This document shows, one piece after another, positions 5,797 to 9,029 of a DNA stretch of 9,029 bases (within the stretch, counting starts at the first letter, position 1; each line of letters opens with the position of its first letter). The translations under genes were made by a program, and so were the position numbers. This DNA is from Acetobacteraceae bacterium. GTDB lineage: Bacteria; Pseudomonadota; Alphaproteobacteria; Acetobacterales; Acetobacteraceae. The notes beneath the pieces are model-generated. The model saw only the letters and a program-made list of their open reading frames with translations, ran no database searches and was not told where the DNA came from. The DNA lies in NCBI GenBank assembly GCA_003133265.1, contig PKWQ01000428.1, positions 171 to 9,199 on the forward strand. Reading direction: 5' to 3'.

Positions 5797-7167
5797 ATGA
5801 ACCAAATCAGCAAGATCGGGCCGGCCGGCGCCGGTCTCACCCGCGCCCTGGCCGAACAGGCGCTCGCCGTGCGCTACGAGACGCTGACCGACGAGGGCCG
5901 GGCCGTCGCGCGCCAGTGCATCCTCGACTACCTCGCCTGCACCCTGCCCGGTGCTGCCGAGCCGCTGACCGCGATGATGCTGGCCGAGATGGAGGAACAG
6001 GGCGGCAAGGAAACCGCCACCATCGTCGGCCATTCCGCCCGACTGCCGGCACTGTCGGCCGCGCTGGTCAACGGCTCGGCCGCGCACGCGCTGGATTTCG
6101 ACGACGTGAACCTGGCGATGCCCGGCCATCCCTCGGTCGCCATCCTGCCGGCGCTGCTGGCGCTGGCCGAGGAGCGGGGATCGAGCGGCAAGGACGTGAT
6201 CGCCGCCTTCGTCGCCGGCTACGAACTGCAATGCCGCGTCGGCACCACGATCTCGCCCGGCCATTATAACGCGCTCGGCTTCCATGCCACCGCGACAATC
6301 GGCAGCTTCGGCGCCGCCGCCGCCTGCGCGCATCTGCTGGGCCTAAACGCCGACCAGACCGCGACCGCGCTCGGCATCGCCGGCACCCAGGCGGCGGGGC
6401 TCAAATCCATGTTCGGCACGATGTGCAAGCCGCTCCACGCCGGCAAGGCGGCGTATCACGGCCTGCTGGCCGCGAAGCTGGCGGCGCGCGGCTTCACCAG
6501 CCGGGACGACGTGCTGGAGTGCAGCCAGGGCTTCGCCCGCACCCACAGCCCGGACTTCAACCCGGAGCGCGCGCTGGAGACCCCGCCGGGCGATCTCTAT
6601 CTGCGCGCCAACCTGTTCAAGTACCATGCCGCCTGTTATCTGACGCACGCGCCGATCGAGACCGCGCGCAAGCTGCGCGATCAGCACGGCGTAACGCCGG
6701 ACAGCGTGAAGAAGATCGTTCTCCGCATCGACGGCGCCAGCGACCGTGTCTGCAACATCCCCAAGCCGACGACCGGGCTGGAAGCGAAATTCAGCCTCCG
6801 CCTGACCACGGCGATGGCGCTGAGCGGCATCGATACCGGCCGGCTGGACAGCTACACCGACGAAAACACCGCCGATCCGGGCCTGATCGATCTGCGCGAC
6901 AAGATGCAGATCGACTTCCAGGCCGGCTGGCCGCACACGCTGGCGGAGATGGACATCCATCTGACCGACGGGCGCGTGGTCACCGCGCGCCACGATTCCG
7001 GCGTCCCGGCCGCCGATGTCGCCGAGCAGGGCCGGCGGCTGGAGGAAAAATGCCTGGCGCTGGCCGACCCGGTGATCGGCGCGAACCGCGTCAGCCGGCT
7101 GATCGGCGCGGTGGCGGAGTTGGACAACGCACCGAACGTCAGGGAACTGATGGCGCTCTGCGTCTGA
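5797..7167 (+). CDS. MmgE/PrpD family protein (2-methylcitrate dehydratase-like)
   Basis: This encodes 456 residues, full length for the family, with ATG 5797 and SD GGAGA (5784-5788) eight bases upstream. Known members include 2-methylcitrate dehydratase (PrpD) and cis-aconitate decarboxylase (IRG1/ACOD1), which act on small tricarboxylic acids without an iron-sulfur cluster. The helical domain carries the signatures HALDFDD (97-103), GHPSVAILPALLALAE (110-125), GFHATATIGSFGAAAA (161-176) and CKPLHAGKAAYHG (210-222). Asp100, His111, His163 and Lys211 lie at positions expected for active-site residues. FKYHAACYLTH (274-284) matches the region near the second-domain junction. There are no propionate-pathway neighbours (prpB, prpC), so a genuine methylcitrate cycle role is not supported. 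Pairing with an enoyl-CoA hydratase points to another acid degradation route, an inference. A hairpin follows the stop, but its T-tract serves the opposite strand. Confidence 0.9.
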   Translation: MNQISKIGPAGAGLTRALAEQALAVRYETLTDEGRAVARQCILDYLACTLPGAAEPLTAMMLAEMEEQGGKETATIVGHSARLPALSAALVNGSAAHALDFDDVNLAMPGHPSVAILPALLALAEERGSSGKDVIAAFVAGYELQCRVGTTISPGHYNALGFHATATIGSFGAAAACAHLLGLNADQTATALGIAGTQAAGLKSMFGTMCKPLHAGKAAYHGLLAAKLAARGFTSRDDVLECSQGFARTHSPDFNPERALETPPGDLYLRANLFKYHAACYLTHAPIETARKLRDQHGVTPDSVKKIVLRIDGASDRVCNIPKPTTGLEAKFSLRLTTAMALSGIDTGRLDSYTDENTADPGLIDLRDKMQIDFQAGWPHTLAEMDIHLTDGRVVTARHDSGVPAADVAEQGRRLEEKCLALADPVIGANRVSRLIGAVAELDNAPNVRELMALCV

Positions 7168-7178
7168 CCGTCGCGTAG

Positions 7179-7217
7179 AAAAAGCAGGAAAGCCGGGGGC
7201 AGCCCCGGCTACCTGCT
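7179..7217 (-). terminator. Intrinsic terminator of the PhnA-like / acyl-CoA dehydrogenase unit
   Basis: Read on the minus strand, AGCAGG, T, AGCCGGGG, loop CTGC, CCCCGGCT, TT, CCTGCT form a two-part stem (8 bp plus 6 bp with a small internal loop). A run of T residues follows (A-run at 7179-7183 on the plus strand). The outer arm overlaps the stop codon of the PhnA-like gene. For plus-strand transcripts from the MmgE gene the hairpin is present but lacks a T-tract. Confidence 0.8.
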
Positions 7218-7428
7218 AGACCTTCTTGAGGAAGCAGGTCTTCAGCACCAGGCCCTTGATCTTCTCCGCGTTGCACTCGATCGCCTCGTCGTCGTCGGTC
7301 AGGCGGATGTTCTTGATGATGGTGCCCCGCTTCAGGGTGGACGAGGTGCCTTTCACCTTCAGGTCCTTGATGACCTGAACCGAATCCCCGTCGGCCAGCG
7401 CCGCGCCGTTGCTGTCTTTTACGCTCAT
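7216..7428 (-). CDS. PhnA/YjdM C-terminal-domain protein, short form
   Basis: This encodes 70 residues with ATG 7428-7426 and SD AGGA nine bases upstream. The sequence closely follows the C-terminal domain of E. coli PhnA (YjdM): VKDSNGAALADGDSVQVIKD (3-22), LKVKGTSSTLKRGTIIKNIR (23-42) and the ending LKTCFLKKV. The N-terminal zinc ribbon of the full-length protein (about 111 residues in E. coli) is absent. The two cysteines here (52 and 65) do not form a ribbon motif. Short versions such as this are usually annotated as alkylphosphonate utilisation proteins, but the family is not shown to take part in phosphonate breakdown, and no phn genes lie nearby. The fold is a small SH3-like beta barrel by family knowledge. 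It lies 41 bases downstream of the acyl-CoA dehydrogenase gene on the same strand and may be co-transcribed with it. Confidence 0.88.
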   Translation of the reverse strand: MSVKDSNGAALADGDSVQVIKDLKVKGTSSTLKRGTIIKNIRLTDDDEAIECNAEKIKGLVLKTCFLKKV

Positions 7429-7469
7429 GGTTGCAGATCCTGTTTCACTCGAACGATCTTACCCGCGCC

Positions 7470-8651
7470 TCAGTAGGAGCGCGGCATCCCCAGCACGTGC
7501 TGGCCGACATAGGCCAGGATCAGGTTGGTCGAGATCGGCGCGATCTGGAACAGGCGGCAATCGCGCCATTTGCGTTCGATGTCGTATTCGCGCGCGTAGC
7601 TGAAGCCGCCATGCGTCTGCATCGCCGCCTCGCCCGCCTTCCAGGCGGCTTCCGAGGCCAGCAGCTTGGCGATGTTGGCATCCGCCCCGCACTCCTTGCC
7701 GTCGTCGAACAGGGCTGCGGCGCGGCGGCAGACCATGTCGGCGCCTTCCAGCTCCGCCCAGGCCCGCGCGATCGGGAACTGCACCGCCTGGTTCTGGCCG
7801 ATCGGCCGGCCGAACACCACGCGGCTGTTGGCGTAGTCGGTCGCCTTCTTGATGAAGAACTTGCCGTCGCCGATCGCCTCGGACGCCACCAGGATGCGTT
7901 CGGCGTTCATCCCGTCCAGGATGTAGCGGAAACCCTTGCCTTCCTCGCCGATCAGTGTGCTGGCCGGCACGCGCAGATTGTCGAAGAACACCTCGGTGGT
8001 GTTGTGGTTGATCATCGCCTTGATCGGGCGGATGTCGACGCCCTTGCCGATATTGGCCTTCAGGTCGATCAGGAACACCGACAGCCCGTCGGACCGCTTC
8101 TTCACTTGGTCCGCCGACTGGGTGCGCGCCAGCAGCAGCATCATGTCCGAATACATCGCCCGGCTGGTCCAGACCTTCTGGCCGTTGATGACGTACTCGT
8201 CGCCCTCGCGCACCGCGCGGGTCTTGAGCTGGGTGGTGTCCGAGCCGGTGGTGGGCTCGGTCACGCCGAACGCCTGCAACCGGATGCGCCCGGCGGCGAT
8301 TTCGGGCAGGTATTTGCGCTTCTGCTCCTCGCTGCCGTGCCGCAGCAGCGTGCCCATGATGTACATCTGGGCGTGGCCCTGGCTCGCGTTGCAGCCGGAG
8401 GCGTTGATCTCCTGCAGGATCACCGCCGCGGCGCGCAGACTGAGGCCGCTGCCGCCATATTCCTCGGGGATCAGCGCGCCGAGGAAGCCAGCCGTGGTCA
8501 ATTCCTCGACGAAGGCGGTCGGATATGCCTGCTCGTCCTCAAGCTGCTGCCAATAGGTGCCGGGGTATTTCGCGCAGATGCGGCGGACCGGTTCGCGCAG
8601 TTCCGGAAAATCCTCGCCAATCGGAACCAATGTCGGATGATCTTCGCTCAT
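7470..8651 (-). CDS. Acyl-CoA dehydrogenase family protein
   Basis: This encodes 393 residues from ATG 8651-8649, with SD GGGAGG (8664-8659) seven bases upstream. The open frame extends 42 codons further, but that part has no family resemblance. It is an FAD flavoenzyme that would oxidise an acyl-CoA to the 2-enoyl-CoA and pass electrons to ETF. The N-terminal helical domain includes GFLGALIPEEYGGSGLS (55-71). The flavin signature is FGVTEPTTGSDTTQ (128-141), followed by INGQKVWTSRA (155-165). The C-terminal domain has FGRPIGQNQAVQFPIA (280-295) and QTHGGFSYAREYDIERKWRD (345-364). The usual catalytic Glu of the YEGT motif is replaced: the aligned stretch reads QIAPIST (369-375). Instead Glu251 in MNAERILVASEAIG (248-261) occupies the place used by isovaleryl-CoA and long-chain acyl-CoA dehydrogenases. 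Substrate is therefore possibly branched or long-chain, not determined. It is divergent from the glycosyltransferase gene. Confidence 0.92.
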   Translation of the reverse strand: MSEDHPTLVPIGEDFPELREPVRRICAKYPGTYWQQLEDEQAYPTAFVEELTTAGFLGALIPEEYGGSGLSLRAAAVILQEINASGCNASQGHAQMYIMGTLLRHGSEEQKRKYLPEIAAGRIRLQAFGVTEPTTGSDTTQLKTRAVREGDEYVINGQKVWTSRAMYSDMMLLLARTQSADQVKKRSDGLSVFLIDLKANIGKGVDIRPIKAMINHNTTEVFFDNLRVPASTLIGEEGKGFRYILDGMNAERILVASEAIGDGKFFIKKATDYANSRVVFGRPIGQNQAVQFPIARAWAELEGADMVCRRAAALFDDGKECGADANIAKLLASEAAWKAGEAAMQTHGGFSYAREYDIERKWRDCRLFQIAPISTNLILAYVGQHVLGMPRSY

Positions 8652-8704
8652 GTCCGGTCCTCCCGCTTTTTTCCCGCGCGCAAGCTGCCTAAGCGGGCGG
8701 TGCC

Positions 8705-8716
8705 CGTCAATTGACG
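8705..8716. promoter_or_regulatory. 12-bp perfect palindrome CGTCAATTGACG, candidate operator
   Basis: This perfect palindrome lies in the 168-bp spacer between the divergent acyl-CoA dehydrogenase and glycosyltransferase genes. It contains TTGACG, a -35-like hexamer, on both strands. It is flanked by GGTG (8699-8702) and CACC (8718-8721), extending the symmetry imperfectly. The AT-rich core stands out in GC-rich surroundings. I could not identify convincing -10 elements at the right distance on either strand, so the promoter reading is tentative. Confidence 0.4.
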
Positions 8717-8740
8717 CCACCACATGCCGCACATGGCGTC
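8713..8740. repeat. Inverted repeat GACGCCA-N14-TGGCGTC with internal CACATG direct repeat
   Basis: Perfect 7-bp arms (8713-8719 and 8734-8740) flank 14 bases. Within and overlapping it, CACATG occurs twice, separated by CCG (8721-8735). The left arm overlaps the CGTCAATTGACG palindrome, so the two symmetry elements are nested. It may be part of a composite regulatory site or a leader hairpin for the glycosyltransferase message. Confidence 0.3.
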
Positions 8741-8819
8741 CGCGCGGCACAACGCGAAGGCCCTGGACGAGACGCAACCCCCATGGCGTTCGCGGCGGGA
8801 CGTGCTATCCCGCCAGGAC

Positions 8820-9029
8820 ATGCGCATCCTGTTCGTGACCTCCAACCGTGTCGGCGACGCGATCCTGTCCACCGGACTGCTCGACCACCTGATCCGCGTC
8901 CACCCGGATGCGCGCATCACCGTGGTCTGCGGCCGGGTGGCCGAGGGCGTGTTCGCCCGGATGCCGAACCGGGAACGCACCGTCGTCCTGGACAAGCAGC
9001 CGTACGGCCTGCACTGGCTGCCGCTCTGG
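8820..9029 (+). CDS. Glycosyltransferase family 9 (heptosyltransferase-like), N-terminal part
   Basis: Seventy codons are present and the frame runs off the right edge. The start MRILFVTSNRVGDAILSTGL matches the N-terminal Rossmann strand and loop of family 9 glycosyltransferases (ADP-heptose:LPS heptosyltransferases and relatives), followed by LIRVHPDARITVVCG (24-38), the usual second strand. Such enzymes add sugars to lipopolysaccharide core or similar envelope glycans on the cytoplasmic face of the inner membrane. ATG 8820 is chosen by homology. Its AGGA is only one base away, which is too close to be efficient. An in-frame GTG at 8802 would add six residues but has no better SD. The catalytic and donor-binding C-terminal half is outside the window, so the acceptor and sugar cannot be predicted. 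Confidence 0.8.
   Translation, partial: MRILFVTSNRVGDAILSTGLLDHLIRVHPDARITVVCGRVAEGVFARMPNRERTVVLDKQPYGLHWLPLW

Noticed and set aside
7431..8714. Plus-strand open frame of 427 codons opposite the acyl-CoA dehydrogenase
   Set aside because: It is a shadow of the strongly supported dehydrogenase gene, and its translation is repetitive His/Arg/Gly/Val-rich with no domain.

Overview
The window is gene-dense, very GC-rich bacterial DNA with strong G/C third-position bias. Several genes start with GTG behind good Shine-Dalgarno (SD) sites. Gene content and protein style suggest an alphaproteobacterium, possibly an Acetobacteraceae/Rhodospirillales relative. That placement is an inference, because there is no rRNA or other marker gene here.

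Layout from left to right: (1) A tightly packed minus-strand operon (3364 to 1) encodes a Crp/Fnr-type regulator, an exported alpha/beta hydrolase and a polytopic membrane protein with a spermidine-synthase-like domain. The last gene runs off the left edge. (2) A divergent 121-bp spacer with two adjacent dyads leads to a plus-strand beta-lactamase-fold serine hydrolase (3486-4604). (3) A convergent hairpin separates it from a 48-residue, very basic minus-strand protein (4655-4801). (4) A 178-bp divergent spacer with a sigma70-like promoter and a strong leader hairpin precedes a plus-strand pair: an enoyl-CoA hydratase/isomerase (4980-5774) and an MmgE/PrpD-family protein (5797-7167). (5) On the minus strand, an acyl-CoA dehydrogenase (7470-8651) is followed by a short PhnA/YjdM-type protein (7216-7428) that ends in a convincing intrinsic terminator. 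(6) A 168-bp divergent spacer with a perfect 12-bp palindrome leads to the start of a family 9 glycosyltransferase (8820 to the right edge).

The hydratase, the MmgE/PrpD protein and the acyl-CoA dehydrogenase together suggest catabolism of a CoA-linked or carboxylic acid substrate. The dehydrogenase is transcribed separately from the other two, and the substrate cannot be read from sequence. The Crp/hydrolase/membrane-protein operon looks like a regulated envelope module of unknown function. There are no stretches over 300 bases without a gene, and no tRNA, rRNA, CRISPR, insertion sequence or phage genes were seen. I do not see a clearly new system. The least conventional parts are the left operon, the displaced catalytic base in the dehydrogenase, and the dyads in the three divergent spacers.
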